Positions 63,419-64,000 of a DNA stretch of 64,000 bases are shown here, in pieces. A model generated the notes under the pieces. It saw nothing but the letters and a program-made list of their open reading frames with translations, did no database searches and was not told the origin of the DNA. Within the stretch, counting starts at the first letter, position 1. Each line of letters begins with the position of its first letter. Source of the DNA: Epithemia pelagica (Eukaryota; Bacillariophyta; Bacillariophyceae; Surirellales; Surirellaceae). The stretch is from the NCBI GenBank assembly GCA_946965045.2, contig OX337240.1, positions 2,480,001 to 2,544,000 on the forward strand, written 5' to 3'. The translations under genes and the position numbers were made by a program.

Positions 63419-64000
63419 ACGTGATTCGAGCACCACGGACCAATACTGTTGCGCCTTGAGATTGCACCAGATGAGTCTCGATCTTTTACCTCTACTTCTT
63501 CAAAAGTACAGGCAGAAAAATCCCTATAGGCGCGTTCTCACTGCATCCTTCTTGAAGGAACGAAAAGTGATGGAGGTCAAGGTGTGGTATTCTCTGAAGG
63601 AAATTAAGGACAGAGATGCTTCCCTTCCCCACTTTATACATCACGGAAAGGATATTCCGTTCCAGCTATGCGAACTCTACCTCTACGACGGACCTCCTGA
63701 CATGGTTCCCATGGGGAACACCCGAATGGTTGCCTTCTCTTACCACAACTCGGGTTGGTTTGAAACGATGAGGAAGGGCCAGCATCGCGTGCGACTCTAC
63801 ATGCCCATGTCGACTCCTCTGTCTGAACTCAAGGAAGCCGTTTATGTGCTTGGTCTAGAAGTGTCCCCAGAACAATTGCTTGGAAGGATTGAACTCTTCG
63901 GGGGCACTGGAGGGCAAGGAAGCCATCGATGCCACTTTGGGCAAGATAGAATCGTTGGATTACGTGTCAAGGTGCTTCGAGGGAAAGGTGGACTTGGAGA
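63419..64000 (+). pseudogene. RHS/CR-RHS-type fragment, copy 2, runs off the window
   Basis: Homologous to 39099 onward, starting exactly at CACGTGATTCGAGC. ATG 63471 opens the frame. Here the codon that is TAA in copy 1 is GAA, and a 3-nt insertion near 63812 changes MWTLSE to MSTPLSE. The same frame conflict after GRIELFGG is present, so this copy is probably also disrupted. The Walker A portion is missing, as in copy 1. Its end lies beyond the window. Confidence 0.65.

Noticed and set aside
1-64000. tRNA, rRNA, CRISPR arrays and bacterial operon signals
   Set aside because: I looked for tRNA B-box-like sequences, rRNA-like blocks and regularly spaced short repeats and found none I could support. 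The genome type is eukaryotic.

Overview
The window is eukaryotic nuclear DNA. It has many long intron-poor genes on both strands, rare short GT-AG introns (139, 141 and 94 nt), housekeeping genes of eukaryotic type (CDC123, farnesyl diphosphate synthase), Asn/Gln/Thr/Ser-rich disordered tracts, and abundant transposon and multigene-family sequence. A stramenopile alga, most likely a pennate diatom, fits best: a bacterial-type glucokinase, lumenal PC-esterase-like proteins, and Crinkler/RHS-type NTPase, nuclease and kinase families sit together. The species is inference; no ribosomal or organellar marker is present.

Layout. 0-7 kb: a disordered hypothetical gene, CDC123 (minus strand), and an intact CR-RHS-type P-loop NTPase with a C-terminal restriction-endonuclease-like domain. 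7.4-23.6 kb: a large inverted duplication. Each arm carries a Kelch gene plus a spliced gene for a small type I membrane protein. The arms flank about 10 kb of metabolic genes: two tandem fatty-acid/sterol hydroxylase paralogues, a PC-esterase-like type II membrane protein, a tail-anchored glucokinase (minus strand), and farnesyl diphosphate synthase with a membrane-spanning N-terminal extension. 22-36.5 kb: a Kelch cluster with four apparently intact genes and one nonsense-carrying copy, interleaved with decayed, repeatedly duplicated LRR-like sequence. 37-40.5 kb: a PD-(D/E)XK nuclease-protein kinase fusion followed by a broken RHS fragment. The same pair recurs at 61-64 kb with a different N-terminus. 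40.8-49.2 kb: a JmjC pseudogene, a large multi-pass membrane protein gene broken by one stop and one frameshift, a secreted two-repeat protein with one intron, and a C-terminal fragment of an NDUFAF5-like methyltransferase.

49.9-60.9 kb is a transposon nest. A 3.4 kb segment bounded by a perfect 18-bp inverted repeat holds a broken RecQ-like helicase convergent with an unrecognised 665-aa protein. Next to it is a hAT-like element (perfect 29-bp inverted repeats at 53394 and 60834). A piggyBac element with intact 12-bp terminal repeats and a TTAA duplication (53707-57607) is inserted inside it. Both transposase genes carry a single-nucleotide frameshift.

The most interesting signals are: the modular nuclease-kinase core reused with different N-termini and always followed by an RHS fragment; the helicase-bearing inverted-repeat element; a roughly 360-bp noncoding repeat present twice whose stem-loop is kept by compensatory changes; and a 35-bp-stem hairpin at 34.6 kb. 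Many otherwise good genes are broken by one homopolymer indel, so some 'pseudogenes' could be consensus errors in the assembly.
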